Of a stretch of 64,000 bases of DNA, positions 9,482 to 20,637 are shown one piece after another. The DNA lies in contig NZ_CAKMLL010000068.1 of assembly GCF_927797785.1 (NCBI RefSeq), forward strand, positions 53,947 through 117,946, in the 5' to 3' direction. The notes under the pieces were generated by a model that was not told the origin of the DNA, ran no database searches, and saw only the letters and a list, made by a program, of their open reading frames with translations. The number at the start of each line of letters is the position of its first letter. Within the stretch, counting starts at the first letter, position 1. The stretch is from Candidatus Nitrotoga sp. BS (GTDB lineage Bacteria; Pseudomonadota; Gammaproteobacteria; Burkholderiales; Gallionellaceae). The position numbers and the translations under genes are program-made.

Positions 9482-9525
9482 CCCATATTGTCACTTGGAA
9501 GCACAGATCCAAGTGACAATATGGG
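9482..9525. terminator. 18-bp perfect inverted repeat after metK
   Basis: CCCATATTGTCACTTGGA (9482-9499) and its exact reverse complement (9508-9525) flank an 8-base loop, 25 bases after the metK stop. Its position suggests transcription termination, but no T-run follows the stem. It may instead be an inserted palindromic element or a mobile-element scar, given the broken transposase genes just downstream. Confidence 0.5.
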
Positions 9526-9691
9526 ATTTGCAATCGAACCTATTTAGTCGACACTGAATTATTCGATTCTGTCGTTAAGATCAGGCTACGTAAGTTGCCT
9601 GAGTGCTGATCTGTTTTACTCCTCCGTACTTGATGCATTGCCCTAGCGAGATAATGATTATTTTTGTGGCGTAGTGACCATTTACTGCGCC

Positions 9692-10009
9692 TAAAATGCA
9701 GGCAAAATCCCTCATCCACTTGGTGAAGTTCCATACTGCAGCAGCTATCAGGACGTTTAGTTGGTCGCCCATCATCCCTTTGAGAAAGTTGCGTCCCAGC
9801 CGATAGTCTGATTTCAGATGGCCAATAACCGGCGCTATCCCTGCCCGTCGTCTGAAGCGATAACGTGCCAGAAAAAGCTGCTCCTGTCTGGCATTCTTGC
9901 GTGTGGTTTTAGGGATAAGGATATGGGTATCGCCGATGGTGGATTTTCCCCGATTTCCCCTGTCACATAAACCAACTTGATTGGTTACATGCCTCAGCTG
10001 GGTACAATT
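9692..10009 (-). pseudogene. IS5-family transposase fragment
   Basis: Within a minus-strand frame (9581-10069) the segment shows the end of an IS5-type DDE transposase: CDRGNRGK, then HILIPKTTRK, RFRRRAGIAPVIGHLKSD (containing the catalytic-glutamate region, here altered around AGIAP) and YRLGRNFLKG. The N-terminal two thirds with the first catalytic aspartate is missing. The first 20 residues of the open frame do not look like transposase. A dead remnant between metK and rodA. Confidence 0.75.
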
Positions 10010-10080
10010 TTTTACTTTCAGGCTCATGTGGTGAGCTATGAGGGGGTAATAATAGGCGCATCTATCCAAGGAGATGCGTC

Positions 10081-10398
10081 ATGGCAATGAATCGAGTTCA
10101 GTTTCAAAAGGGTCTGTCGATATCTGAGTTTCTGAAGCAGTACGGGAGGGTGGAGTAGTGCCACGCGGCGCTGTTGGCGTCGCGCTGGCCAGAGGGCTTT
10201 GTCTGCCCGCATTGCGGGGGAACCCATCACAGCACCTTTATCCACGACGGCAGGCAGCACTGGCAGTGCCGAGTGTGCCGCTACCAGACGACGGTCACTG
10301 CCGGTACGATCTTCCAAGCAACGAAGCTGCCACTGACACGCTGGTTTCTGGCGATGCACTTGCTGACCCAAGCGAAAAACAATGTTGCCGCGCTCTAA
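10081..10398 (+). pseudogene. IS1595-family (ISXO2-like) transposase N-terminal fragment
   Basis: From ATG 10081 (AAGGAG upstream at about 10069) the frame reads MAMNRVQFQKGLSISEFLKQ and meets TAG at 10156-10158. It then continues with CHAALLASRW and the zinc ribbon (CPHCGG...CRVCRYQTT). It goes on to GTIFQATKLPLTRWFLAMHL and LTQAKNNVAAL before TAA at 10396-10398. These are the zinc-ribbon and linker parts of IS1595-type transposases. The DDE domain is absent, so the copy is both nonsense-mutated and truncated. Confidence 0.8.
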
Positions 10399-10483
10399 AC
10401 AGTGGCCAGCTGCGGACGGGGATATGATCACTCGGGACGGGACACTTTAACCCATAGGACTGCACGATTGCCATTCAACCACA

Positions 10484-11581
10484 TCAAGTTTGCACCAGCT
10501 TCTTATGAGTATGAATACTCATAAGCATACCAAAACCAAGCAGTAATATAACCATAGACGTGCCACCATAGCTAATGAGCGGCAACGGTACGCCCACAAC
10601 TGGAAGAATTCCACTCACCATGCCTATATTGACGAAGACATAGGTGAAAAAAGTGAGTGTGATACTACCGGCCATGAGACGAGTGAAGTAAGTTGAAGCA
10701 TTGGCGGTAATGACGAAGCCACGTGCAATGACGAACAGGTACAAGCTTAACAGTATAACGTTACCGAGCAGGCCGAATTCTTCCGAGTACACAGCAAAAA
10801 TGAAGTCGGTAGTACGCTCAGGCAAAAATTCGAGGTGAGTCTGAGTGCCATTGAGATACCCCTTGCCAAACATGCCGCCGGAACCCACTGCAATAATGGC
10901 TTGGATAGTGTGATAGCCCCTGCCCAGCGGATCCAGCGCTGGGTCAAGAAGCATCATGATGCGTTGGCGCTGATAATCGTGCAGTGTGGACCACGCAAGC
11001 GGCATACTTGCCATTATAATTACAAAGAAGGTCAGCATGACTCGCCAGGATATCCCGGCAAGAAATAGCACATAAAATCCGCTTGCGGCAATCATAATGG
11101 ACGTACCCAAATCTGGCTGGCGCGCAATTAAAGCCACCGGCAGCAGTAACAGCAAGGTTGCGACGAAATAATTTTTTAATGTCAACATGGCTTCGTGCTT
11201 CTCAAAATACCAAGCCATCATCAACGGCACGGCTATCCTCATCAGCTCAGAAGGCTGAATGGTCGTCACCCCAAGGTTTAACCAGCGCCGAGCACCGTTT
11301 GTTATTTCGCCGAAAAACGCCACTGCGATCAGCAGCACCATACCTAGCAAGTAAGCGGGCACGGCAACCCGCATTAGGTAATGAAGCGGCATATTGGCCA
11401 CTATCCAGAGTGCGGCGCACGCCACCAGTATATTTGTCATTTGCGCCAATACACGGGACCAGTTACCGCCACTGGCGCTATATATCACCACCACGCTAAT
11501 CAGCAGAAGCAATCCAATCAAAGCCAACAGAACGGGATCAAGGTGTGCAACGAAGCGTTGCAATAAGCGTCGCCTAATCAT
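10484..11581 (-). CDS. rodA: Rod-shape peptidoglycan glycosyltransferase RodA
   Basis: A 365-residue SEDS-family membrane protein with about ten transmembrane segments. It polymerises lipid II during side-wall growth, paired with PBP2. Family features are the GARRWLNLG segment (about residues 95-103), EEFGLLGN (about 265) and the C-terminal GVPLPLISYGGTS. It overlaps mrdA by eight bases and is the last gene of the mreBCD-mrdA-rodA cluster. Confidence 0.96.
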   Translation of the reverse strand: MIRRRLLQRFVAHLDPVLLALIGLLLLISVVVIYSASGGNWSRVLAQMTNILVACAALWIVANMPLHYLMRVAVPAYLLGMVLLIAVAFFGEITNGARRWLNLGVTTIQPSELMRIAVPLMMAWYFEKHEAMLTLKNYFVATLLLLLPVALIARQPDLGTSIMIAASGFYVLFLAGISWRVMLTFFVIIMASMPLAWSTLHDYQRQRIMMLLDPALDPLGRGYHTIQAIIAVGSGGMFGKGYLNGTQTHLEFLPERTTDFIFAVYSEEFGLLGNVILLSLYLFVIARGFVITANASTYFTRLMAGSITLTFFTYVFVNIGMVSGILPVVGVPLPLISYGGTSMVILLLGFGMLMSIHTHKKLVQT

Positions 11582-13475
11582 GTTCTATCCCTGCGGCCTC
11601 ATCCACTGTAAGCAAGGGCTGAGGCATCTTGCCAAGCAGAAAGTAATCCAAGACCTTACGTGCAATCGGTGCAGCGATAGAGCCACCATGTCCGCCGTTC
11701 TCAACAAGCACAGCTAGCGCGATTTTAGGCTGATCGGCAGGTGCAAAAGCAATGAACCAAGCGTGGTCACGATACCGTTCCTGAACCTTGCTCTCGATGT
11801 ATTTTTCGTCCTGTTTAATGCCTACCACCTGCGCCGTGCCGGTTTTGCCGGCGAATGCGTAGGATGCACCCGCACCTGCCATCGTGGCGGTGCCCCCAGG
11901 CTGGGTTACGGCTACCATAGCATTTTTTACGAGCGCGAGATGCTCCGGATCAAGGTTGAGGTTAAACTCCATTTTCGTCCCCAATGCCCGTTTTTTGTTT
12001 GTGTGCGAACTTTGTACCTCCTTCAACAAATGCGGGCGATAGGCTATTCCATCGTTGGCCAATGTCGCAGTAACATAAGCCAATTGTAGCGGTGTAACCA
12101 AATTGTAGCCCTGACCGATACCAACCGAAACCGTGTCGCCGGCATACCACTTTTGTTTGTAACGTTTCCGCTTCCACTCCTGGGACGGCATCAAACCGGA
12201 AGCCTCACCTTCCATATCAATACCGGTTTTCTTACCGAATCCGAACTCCGAAAAAAAGCTAAATATGTTGTCTATGCCCAATTCGGTGGCCAGCCCATAA
12301 TAATAAGTATCGCAAGACACCACGATGGATTTAAACAAGTCTACGCTGCCATGTCCTTCCTTTTTCCAATCGCGGTATCGACGTCGACTGCCGGGCAGGC
12401 TGAAGTAACCTGGGTCGCTAATAGTGTAGCCGGGTGTGCGCTTGTTGTAATGTAGCCCAGCCAATGCCATGAACGGCTTGATAGTAGAACCTGGTGGATA
12501 TTGGCCACGCAATGCACGGTTGTTGAGTGGCACATCGGGCGAGTTGTTCAGTTCATTCCAACTCTGTTGATCAATACCATCAATGAACAGGTTTGGATCA
12601 TAGCCTGGCTTGCTGACAAAGGCCAATACCTCCCCATTGCTCGGGTCTATAGCTACTAACGCTCCCCGATATTTGCCGAACGCCTGCTCGGCAACTTCCT
12701 GCAATTTGGCATCTATCGTTAGTATTAAATTGCTACCCGATACGGGTGGAGTGCGCGACAGCACTCGCACCTCGCGCCCACCTGCATCGACTTCCACCTG
12801 CTGGTAACCGGCTTTACCATGTAATTCGTTCTCGTAACTCTGCTCGATGCCAGTCTTGCCGATGTAATTGGAAGCACGATAATTTGCAGCCATCTCGTCC
12901 TCTTCAAGCTGCGCAATTTCTTTCTCGTTAATCCGACCGATGTAGCCGAGCAAGTGAGAAATCTGCTCGTGATATGGATACTCACGGAATAAGCGCGCTT
13001 TAATTTCCACGCCGGGGAAACGATAGCGCTGTGTTGCGAAACGTGCCACCTCTTCATCCGTTAAGCGGTTGCGTATTGGCAGGCTCTCAAAATTACGGTT
13101 ATCTGCCAGCAGCCTCTTAAATCGCTTGCGATCTCCGGGCTGAATATCAATTAACTTTGCAAGTTCATCAATAGTCGATTTCAGATCGGCCACCTTGCTT
13201 GAAGTTATCTCTAAAGTATAAGCAGAGTAATTCTGTGCCAGAGTCGTGCCGTTGCGGTCAAGTATCAAGCCGCGGCTGGGTGCAATGGGCACGATGGAAA
13301 TGCGATTATTCTCTGCCAGAGTTTGATAGTGACTCTGTTGTATTACCTGCAGATAAATAAAACGCGCCAGCAATATTAACAACAGCAGTAACACAAACCC
13401 TAAACTTAGCGTTAGGCGCAGCCGAAAATTATGGATTTCTCGATGAGTGTCTTTAAACTCGATGTGACGCGTCAT
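11574..13475 (-). CDS. mrdA: Penicillin-binding protein 2 (peptidoglycan D,D-transpeptidase)
   Basis: A 633-residue class B PBP that cross-links side-wall peptidoglycan as the partner of RodA. One N-terminal membrane anchor lies at about residues 20-45. The PBP dimerisation domain begins near APSRGLILDRNG. The transpeptidase motifs are STIK (329-332, active Ser329), SCD (386-388, the usual SxD of PBP2) and KTGT (543-546), so the enzyme looks intact. It overlaps mreD by four bases. Confidence 0.97.
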   Translation of the reverse strand: MTRHIEFKDTHREIHNFRLRLTLSLGFVLLLLLILLARFIYLQVIQQSHYQTLAENNRISIVPIAPSRGLILDRNGTTLAQNYSAYTLEITSSKVADLKSTIDELAKLIDIQPGDRKRFKRLLADNRNFESLPIRNRLTDEEVARFATQRYRFPGVEIKARLFREYPYHEQISHLLGYIGRINEKEIAQLEEDEMAANYRASNYIGKTGIEQSYENELHGKAGYQQVEVDAGGREVRVLSRTPPVSGSNLILTIDAKLQEVAEQAFGKYRGALVAIDPSNGEVLAFVSKPGYDPNLFIDGIDQQSWNELNNSPDVPLNNRALRGQYPPGSTIKPFMALAGLHYNKRTPGYTISDPGYFSLPGSRRRYRDWKKEGHGSVDLFKSIVVSCDTYYYGLATELGIDNIFSFFSEFGFGKKTGIDMEGEASGLMPSQEWKRKRYKQKWYAGDTVSVGIGQGYNLVTPLQLAYVTATLANDGIAYRPHLLKEVQSSHTNKKRALGTKMEFNLNLDPEHLALVKNAMVAVTQPGGTATMAGAGASYAFAGKTGTAQVVGIKQDEKYIESKVQERYRDHAWFIAFAPADQPKIALAVLVENGGHGGSIAAPIARKVLDYFLLGKMPQPLLTVDEAAGIEHD

Positions 13476-13990
13476 GTCTGATTAGGTGCAGCACGGGGAC
13501 GACGCAAAGCTTGCAACAATATAGTCATTGGTGCCCACAGCAAGGATGAAACCACACTGCCAATGAAGTATTTCCATGAAATATTACCATGTAGCTGCCA
13601 ATGCACCATGGCATACACCGTATATGCAAGCAAAAACAACGGGAAAATTTGCAAGGTCTGCTGATGTAAATTGAACATCAACACTCGGCGATAAAACACG
13701 ATGCCGCTAAAAGCTAATACCGAATATGCCAGTGCATGCTGCCCGAAGAGACTTGCATCCGCCACGTCGGCAAGTATGCCTACCGTCCACGCAACGCTAA
13801 TCCCAACATGGTAGGGTTTGTGCATGCACCAGTAGAGTAATACCAGCGCGACAAAATCTGGACGGAACGTCAACCAGATTCCTTGCCACGGTAACCAATC
13901 GAGCAAGAGCGCAGCCAATAAGGTAGCTGCGATAAAAACACGACTGACGGGCAACTGGAATTCCTGGTCTTGCAGAATGCGATCACTCAC
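13472..13990 (-). CDS. mreD: Rod shape-determining protein MreD
   Basis: A 172-residue hydrophobic protein with about five transmembrane segments, the usual MreD length. It is an inner-membrane part of the elongasome. Identification rests on hydropathy, the LDWLPWQGIWLTFRPDFVAL segment near residue 31, and position between mreC and mrdA with four-base overlaps on both sides. Confidence 0.93.
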   Translation of the reverse strand: MSDRILQDQEFQLPVSRVFIAATLLAALLLDWLPWQGIWLTFRPDFVALVLLYWCMHKPYHVGISVAWTVGILADVADASLFGQHALAYSVLAFSGIVFYRRVLMFNLHQQTLQIFPLFLLAYTVYAMVHWQLHGNISWKYFIGSVVSSLLWAPMTILLQALRRPRAAPNQT

Positions 13991-14898
13991 TGCCCCCTCC
14001 GTTTGCCATTTTTTGAGTTGTCGGTTGCGGCTTCCACACCCTCCGGGCGCTCCGGAAACTTTAGCAACGTAGACAAGATCAACAGTTGGCGGCGCTTATC
14101 CACCCCTCCAATCGGGGCACACAAAATGCGCGCAAACGGATAGGTGGGATCGCGCTCAACATGGATTATCTTAGCTACCGGTAAGCCGGGTGGATAAGTG
14201 CCATCGATACCAGAAGTGACCAAAACATCGCCATTCTGAATGTCAGCGCTATTGGGCATATAGCGCAGCGCCAGCTTATTTCCGGCATCGCCAGCGCCGA
14301 ACACCACTGCGCGCAAGCCATTGCGCAGCACCTGCACTGGCACCGAGTGATCTTTGTCAGTAATTAACGTGACCTCGCTCATCCAAGGATAAACGCGTGT
14401 AACCTGGCCGACGATACCGCTATCATCCATTACTATTTGTCCGGCTAGCACATTTGCCTGCGTGCCCTTGTCCAATAATATTTTGCGATTAAAGATGTCT
14501 CGTTCAACATATATGATTTCGGCTAGCTGCATTGGATAATCGGCGCGCTGCTGCACCATAAGAAGTTTACGCAAGTGCTGGTTTTCCCCCTTCAGCACCT
14601 CCAGTTGCAGCAACTGTGCGCCATCTAAAGTGTGTTGACGAAGTAATGCAGCGTTATCGCGAATCAAACTGTTATGGGCGGAAAAAAAATCATCAACCTC
14701 ATGCCATAGTTTACTTGGTGTCGTTACTAGCCGTTGCAGAGGGTGCACCAAGCCTGAAAGGCCGCTACGTATGGATTCAAGATATCGATATCGAACATCC
14801 ACGAACAGTAGCAGTAACGAGAGCAGCGCGAAAAATACCAGCCGGACGGCTGGAGAAGGGCCTCGATTGAAGAAGCGAAGGGGCTGGTTTTGTTCCAT
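13987..14898 (-). CDS. mreC: Rod shape-determining protein MreC
   Basis: A 303-residue bitopic protein that links MreB to PBP2 in the periplasm. It has an N-terminal cytoplasmic tail, one transmembrane segment (about 17-37), a coiled coil (about 70-115, ending near EVLKGENQHLRKLL) and the beta-rich MreC core with GIVGQVTRVYPWMSEVTLIT. A low-complexity tail rich in charged residues follows. Its start lies 149 bases after mreB, across a spacer with a strong hairpin. Confidence 0.95.
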   Translation of the reverse strand: MEQNQPLRFFNRGPSPAVRLVFFALLSLLLLFVDVRYRYLESIRSGLSGLVHPLQRLVTTPSKLWHEVDDFFSAHNSLIRDNAALLRQHTLDGAQLLQLEVLKGENQHLRKLLMVQQRADYPMQLAEIIYVERDIFNRKILLDKGTQANVLAGQIVMDDSGIVGQVTRVYPWMSEVTLITDKDHSVPVQVLRNGLRAVVFGAGDAGNKLALRYMPNSADIQNGDVLVTSGIDGTYPPGLPVAKIIHVERDPTYPFARILCAPIGGVDKRRQLLILSTLLKFPERPEGVEAATDNSKNGKRRGQ

Positions 14899-14945
14899 TA
14901 GAGCGTTTCAACAGCCATTTCTGCTTACAGTTCGCAGTTACAACA

Positions 14946-14987
14946 CTAACGCTATTCTCTCCCGTTTACGAAAGAGAATAGCGTTAG
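14946..14987 (-). terminator. 15-bp hairpin between mreB and mreC
   Basis: CTAACGCTATTCTCT (14946-14960) pairs perfectly with 14973-14987 around a 12-base loop, in the 149-base spacer between mreB and mreC. No T-run follows the stem on the minus strand, so full rho-independent termination is doubtful. Partial attenuation, mRNA processing or 3'-end protection of the mreB message are plausible. It would explain the higher MreB than MreC level usual in such operons. Confidence 0.45.
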
Positions 14988-15047
14988 AGAAGGGAATCAC
15001 TGGACTGTATTAATTTAAAATTATCCACATGTCATTAAATCTGATGC

Positions 15048-16139
<1,092 letters not shown>

Positions 16140-16203
16140 TCAGGCAACAATATTTGATGATAACCTATTAAGCTACCTTTAATAAAGATAAAGAATTCAG
16201 CCT

Positions 16204-16491
16204 ATGTCGCTCAGTATTAATGATGTCTATAAAGTTGCCCGGCTGGCCCGACTAGGAATGACCGAGCAGGAAGCACAAACGGCGCACGCACAGCTTCTGA
16301 ATATCTTTGGCTTGATCGCCGAAATGCAGGCAGTCGATACTACTGGGATTGCACCGATGCCACACGCTCAGGATATTACCCAACGCTTGCGTAAGGATGT
16401 GGTCACGGAACCCAATCAACGTGAGCTATTCCAGGCTGCAGCACCACAAATTAAAAATGGATTGTATTTAGTACCACAAGTCATCGAATAA
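16204..16491 (+). CDS. gatC: Asp-tRNA(Asn)/Glu-tRNA(Gln) amidotransferase subunit C
   Basis: A 95-residue GatC, the small subunit that bridges GatA and GatB. It carries the family N-terminus ([18 protein letters not shown]) and a central helix ending at [20 protein letters not shown]. First gene of gatCAB; gatA follows after 17 bases. The upstream region lacks a strong Shine-Dalgarno sequence. Confidence 0.95.
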   Translation: MSLSINDVYKVARLARLGMTEQEAQTAHAQLLNIFGLIAEMQAVDTTGIAPMPHAQDITQRLRKDVVTEPNQRELFQAAAPQIKNGLYLVPQVIE

Positions 16492-16508
16492 CTTCCAGTT
16501 CCAAGACC

Positions 16509-17969
16509 ATGCTTAATTCCAGTTTGCAACAGTTAGGCGCAGCATTGCGCAGTAAGAAAATTTCCAGCGTAGAGTTGACGCAACTATACCTCAGCCGCAT
16601 TGCCGCACTTAACTCAAAACTCAACGCCTACATCACGGTAAATGAAGAAATGAGCTTGGCACAGGCACGCGCAGCCGATGTCCAGTTGGCGCAATCCCCA
16701 ACCAACGCTCTCACTGGCATTCCTATTGCTCAGAAAGATATATTCTGTGCCATGGGCTGGCGTACCACCTGTGGCTCGAAAATGCTGTCTGATTTTATTG
16801 CCCCCTATGATGCACATGTGATTGAACAATTCAACCGCGTCGGTGCGGTCAATCTGGGCAAAACCAACATGGACGAGTTCGCCATGGGTTCCAGTAATGA
16901 AACCTCTTACTTTGGCACTGTAAAAAACCCATGGAACCGCAACGCCGTACCTGGTGGTAGTTCTGGAGGCAGTGCGGCAGCTGTGTCGGCACGCTTATGT
17001 GCAGCAGCCACCGGCACCGACACTGGTGGCTCTATCCGCCAACCGGCTGCACTCTGCGGCATCTCAGGCCTGAAGCCGACTTATGGCGTAGTCTCTCGCT
17101 ACGGCATGATTGCCTTTGCCTCCAGCCTGGACCAGGCTGGACCAATGGCACGCAGCGCAGAAGATTTGGCGCTACTACTGAATGTAATGGCAGGCTTCGA
17201 CGAACGTGATTCCACGAGCCTGCAACGTGAAACAGAAGATTTCGCACGAGATTTAAATAAGCCGTTGAATGGCCTGCGCATCGGCCTGCCCGAAGAATTT
17301 TTCGCCGCAGGTTTGAGTGCAGATGTCGCGCAAGCGATCGAATCGTCCATTGCCGAATATAAAAAATTAGGTGCCAGCGTGGTAGACATCAGCCTGCCCA
17401 ACTCGCGCCTGTCCATCCCGGTGTATTACGTGCTGGCTCCGGCAGAAGCCTCCAGCAATCTGTCGAGATACGACGGTGTGCGTTACGGCTACCGCGCGCC
17501 GGAATACACCAATCTTGCAGACATGTATGAAAAATCCCGCGCGCAAGGTTTCGGTGACGAAGTGAAGCGGCGCATTATGATCGGCACTTACGTGCTATCG
17601 CACGGTTACTATGATGCATATTATTTGCAGGCACAGAAAATTCGCCGCTTGATCGCACAGGATTTTGTTGAAGCATTCAAGCAATGTGACGTCATCATGG
17701 GGCCAACGACTCCCACCACTGCCTTCAATCTGGGCGAGAAAAACGATGACCCGGTGCAAATGTACCTCTCCGACATCTATACCATCGCGGTGAATCTCGC
17801 AGGCCTGCCCGGCATGTCCATCCCGGCAGGCCTCGACGGCAATGGCCTGCCCGTTGGCTTGCAAATTATAGGCAATTATTTTGACGAGGCACGTATGCTA
17901 AACGTCGCACATCAATATCAGCAGGTGACCGATTGGCACACCCGCACTCCGCAACATATCGAGGTGTAA
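16509..17969 (+). CDS. gatA: Asp-tRNA(Asn)/Glu-tRNA(Gln) amidotransferase subunit A
   Basis: A 486-residue amidase-signature protein that hydrolyses glutamine and channels ammonia to GatB. The Ser-cisSer-Lys triad is visible at K76 (IAQKD), S151 in PGGSSGGSA and S175 in [12 protein letters not shown]. GatCAB makes Gln-tRNA(Gln) and/or Asn-tRNA(Asn) by the indirect route. gatB starts 11 bases after its stop. Confidence 0.98.
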   Translation: MLNSSLQQLGAALRSKKISSVELTQLYLSRIAALNSKLNAYITVNEEMSLAQARAADVQLAQSPTNALTGIPIAQKDIFCAMGWRTTCGSKMLSDFIAPYDAHVIEQFNRVGAVNLGKTNMDEFAMGSSNETSYFGTVKNPWNRNAVPGGSSGGSAAAVSARLCAAATGTDTGGSIRQPAALCGISGLKPTYGVVSRYGMIAFASSLDQAGPMARSAEDLALLLNVMAGFDERDSTSLQRETEDFARDLNKPLNGLRIGLPEEFFAAGLSADVAQAIESSIAEYKKLGASVVDISLPNSRLSIPVYYVLAPAEASSNLSRYDGVRYGYRAPEYTNLADMYEKSRAQGFGDEVKRRIMIGTYVLSHGYYDAYYLQAQKIRRLIAQDFVEAFKQCDVIMGPTTPTTAFNLGEKNDDPVQMYLSDIYTIAVNLAGLPGMSIPAGLDGNGLPVGLQIIGNYFDEARMLNVAHQYQQVTDWHTRTPQHIEV

Positions 17970-17980
17970 GGAACCGCACC

Positions 17981-19429
17981 ATGCAATGGGAAATCGTTAT
18001 CGGACTGGAAGTGCATGCTCAGCTCTCGACCAGCAGCAAGATTTTTTCTGGCGCTTCGACCGCATTTGGCGCAGAACCCAACACCCAAGCCTGCGCGGTA
18101 GACTTGGCGCTGCCTGGCGTATTACCGGTGCTGAACCGTGGCGCAGTGGAACGAGCTGTCAGGTTTGGCCTTGCTGTCGGTGCGCATATTGCGCCGCGCT
18201 CCGTGTTTTCACGTAAAAATTATTTCTATCCTGACCTGCCCAAAGGGTATCAAATCAGTCAGTTTGATCTACCTATCATTGGCCAAGGCTCATTGACTAT
18301 TCAGGTTCCAACAACGACCGCAGGGCAAACTTATAAAAAAATAGTACGGCTGACCCGTGCCCATCTTGAAGAAGATGCAGGAAAATCGTTACACGAAGAT
18401 TTTCATGGCATGACAGGCATCGATCTTAACCGTGCTGGAACACCTCTGCTGGAAATAGTCTCGGAACCGGACATGCGCTCTGCCGCCGAGGCCGTATCCT
18501 ATGCCAAAATGCTGCACACTCTGGTACGCTGGATCGGCATCTGCGATGGCAACATGCAGGAAGGGTCGTTCCGCTGCGATGCAAATGTCTCTGTCCGTCG
18601 CCCGGGGGCAGAATTGGGCACACGCCGCGAAATTAAAAATCTTAACTCATTCCGCTTTTTACAGCAGGCAATTGAATACGAAGCACAATGGCAAATAGAT
18701 ACACTGGAAAACGGCGGGACTATTCATCAAGCTACAGTGTTATTCGATTCCGATAAGGGTGAAACTCGCGCCATGCGCAGTAAAGAAGACGCGCACGATT
18801 ACCGTTATTTCCCGGATCCTGACTTATTGCCGCTAGCGATTGATAATGAGTGGATTGAGCAGGTGCGCAACACGCTTCCCGAGTTGCCACTGTCCAAACA
18901 AACACGCTATGTTGCCGATCTCGGCCTATCTGTCTACGATGCCGACACTTTGACCTCCTCACGAGAAATGGCGGATTTCTTCGAGGCAACACTAAACGAA
19001 GCCACTAACGAAGCCAAGCTGTGCGCCAACTGGCTGATGGGTGATGTAAGCGCTTCACTTAATCGTGAAGATCGCGATATCACGCAATGCCCGATTACAC
19101 CACAGCAGCTAGGCGGTATGCTCAAGCGTATTTCAGATGGAACCATTTCCAACTCCGCCGCCAAGGAGGTTTTCAAGGTACTCTGGAGTGAAGGCGGTAA
19201 CCCCGATACCATTATCGAAACAAAAGGTTTAAAACAAATGTCCGATGTCGGCGCAATGGAGGCAATGGTAAACGAGATTATCACTGCTAATCCAGCGCAA
19301 GTAGCCGAATATCGCAGTGGTAAGGAAAAAGTGTTTGGCTATTTTGTTGGCCTCGCCATGAAAGCCAGCAAAGGAAAAGCTAACCCCGCACAGATGAATG
19401 AAATTCTAAAGCGCAAGCTAGCGGGTTAA
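17981..19429 (+). CDS. gatB: Asp-tRNA(Asn)/Glu-tRNA(Gln) amidotransferase subunit B
   Basis: The start at ATG 17981 is chosen because [15 protein letters not shown] is the family N-terminus and AAGGA lies about 10 bases upstream; the frame extends further up but inside gatA. The 482-residue product binds the mischarged tRNA and activates its side chain with ATP. Motifs are [20 protein letters not shown] (about 84-103) and [13 protein letters not shown] (about 273-285). A C-terminal YqeY-like tail domain is present. Confidence 0.98.
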   Translation: MQWEIVIGLEVHAQLSTSSKIFSGASTAFGAEPNTQACAVDLALPGVLPVLNRGAVERAVRFGLAVGAHIAPRSVFSRKNYFYPDLPKGYQISQFDLPIIGQGSLTIQVPTTTAGQTYKKIVRLTRAHLEEDAGKSLHEDFHGMTGIDLNRAGTPLLEIVSEPDMRSAAEAVSYAKMLHTLVRWIGICDGNMQEGSFRCDANVSVRRPGAELGTRREIKNLNSFRFLQQAIEYEAQWQIDTLENGGTIHQATVLFDSDKGETRAMRSKEDAHDYRYFPDPDLLPLAIDNEWIEQVRNTLPELPLSKQTRYVADLGLSVYDADTLTSSREMADFFEATLNEATNEAKLCANWLMGDVSASLNREDRDITQCPITPQQLGGMLKRISDGTISNSAAKEVFKVLWSEGGNPDTIIETKGLKQMSDVGAMEAMVNEIITANPAQVAEYRSGKEKVFGYFVGLAMKASKGKANPAQMNEILKRKLAG

Positions 19430-19653
19430 ATACTGCGCTCTTGCAACTGACTGAACTTTAATCAGCCATTCCAAGAGACAGGTACCATGAAAATTCAGCA
19501 AGAAAGATCCGTCTTACTGCGCGAATTTTTTGGCTGGAAACAGTCTTGGAAATCGCGCGCTCCTCTGGAACATCAAGCAAACCATCCGCATCAAAACCAC
19601 TCGAGCGCAAGGCCTGAATATGTGCCATGAGCAATACATTTTCGGATAGGTAC

Positions 19654-20589
19654 ATGAAACATTTCACAGCTGTTCAGTTACTAACACGCTGCTACTCAGG
19701 AATCCATCTTTCCTGTTTGGTACGACTTTGCACTTTATCGCTTGCACTTCTTTTTTGTTGCCCGCCCACACGAGCAGCGGAGCCTGCGCCGCCTCAGGTG
19801 ATGCTGGCAAATGTCTTTCGAGGCAATATCCCGCTGGCAGATTATTGGGTAAGTGAAAAATTTGATGGCATGCGCGGTTACTGGGATGGCGAAAAATTAT
19901 TGACGCGGAGTGGCGAACATATCGAAGCCCCAGCATGGTTCACCACCGGCTGGCCAAACATTCCTCTCGATGGAGAATTATGGATAGGCCACGGCCAGTT
20001 TTCCCGCACAGTTTCCACCGTCAGGAAAAAAATTCCCGACGACGCTCAATGGCGCATGCTGCACTTCATGATATTCGATCTGCCAGCGCATCCAGGTGGT
20101 TACACCGAACGCAATGCGGCACTACAATCTGTCATCACGCAGATCGGACAGCCATGGGTACACCACGTTGAGCAGATTAAAGTGGCCGATCAGGTCGCAT
20201 TAAAAGTGATGCTTAAACGGGTGGTCAAGCAAGGCGGGGAAGGGCTGATGCTACATCGCGGCACTTCACTTTACCGGGCAATTCGCAGCGACGATCTATT
20301 AAAACTAAAACCCTATGAAGATGCTGAGGCCAAGGTAGTAGCTTACCTGCCAGGCAAAGGTAAATATGCAAACACATTGGGAGCATTAGAGGTGGAATCG
20401 GCTGATGGATTGCGATTTCGGCTGGGTACTGGCCTGTCTGACGAAGATCGGCTTCATCCGCCCCAATTGGGAAGTTGGGTAACCTACCGCTATAACGGAT
20501 TGAATGAAAAAACCGGTATCCCCCGGTTTGCCCGCTTCATACGAATACGCGACGAGATGGCTTGGTCAGAACAAGAAGTACGGCCTTGA
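19654..20589 (+). CDS. Secreted ATP-dependent DNA ligase (LigE type)
   Basis: From ATG 19654 (AGG 5 bases upstream; 19627 is an alternative) the product has 311 residues. A signal peptide is visible: hydrophobic run about 21-37, cleavage probably after TRAA near residue 42. The adenylation motif I is EKFDGMRG (Lys69). Motif IV reads GGEGLMLH and motif V LLKLKPY. A short OB-fold follows with GLNEKTGIPRFARF. There is no zinc finger or BRCT domain. Minimal ligases with a leader are known as Lig E and are linked to periplasmic DNA processing during uptake. It stands alone between gatB and a convergent SDR gene. Confidence 0.88.
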   Translation: MKHFTAVQLLTRCYSGIHLSCLVRLCTLSLALLFCCPPTRAAEPAPPQVMLANVFRGNIPLADYWVSEKFDGMRGYWDGEKLLTRSGEHIEAPAWFTTGWPNIPLDGELWIGHGQFSRTVSTVRKKIPDDAQWRMLHFMIFDLPAHPGGYTERNAALQSVITQIGQPWVHHVEQIKVADQVALKVMLKRVVKQGGEGLMLHRGTSLYRAIRSDDLLKLKPYEDAEAKVVAYLPGKGKYANTLGALEVESADGLRFRLGTGLSDEDRLHPPQLGSWVTYRYNGLNEKTGIPRFARFIRIRDEMAWSEQEVRP

Positions 20590-20637
20590 ATAGTTCTTAT
20601 AGAGTTTGAATCAAAACTTTATTTAAGAGCGAGAAAG

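Noticed and set aside
19458..19653. Small frames in the gatB-ligase gap (minus 19458-19628 and plus 19487-19630)
   Set aside because: They overlap on opposite strands, neither matches a family I know; the minus frame (GLLDVPEERAIS) looks slightly protein-like but cannot be supported.
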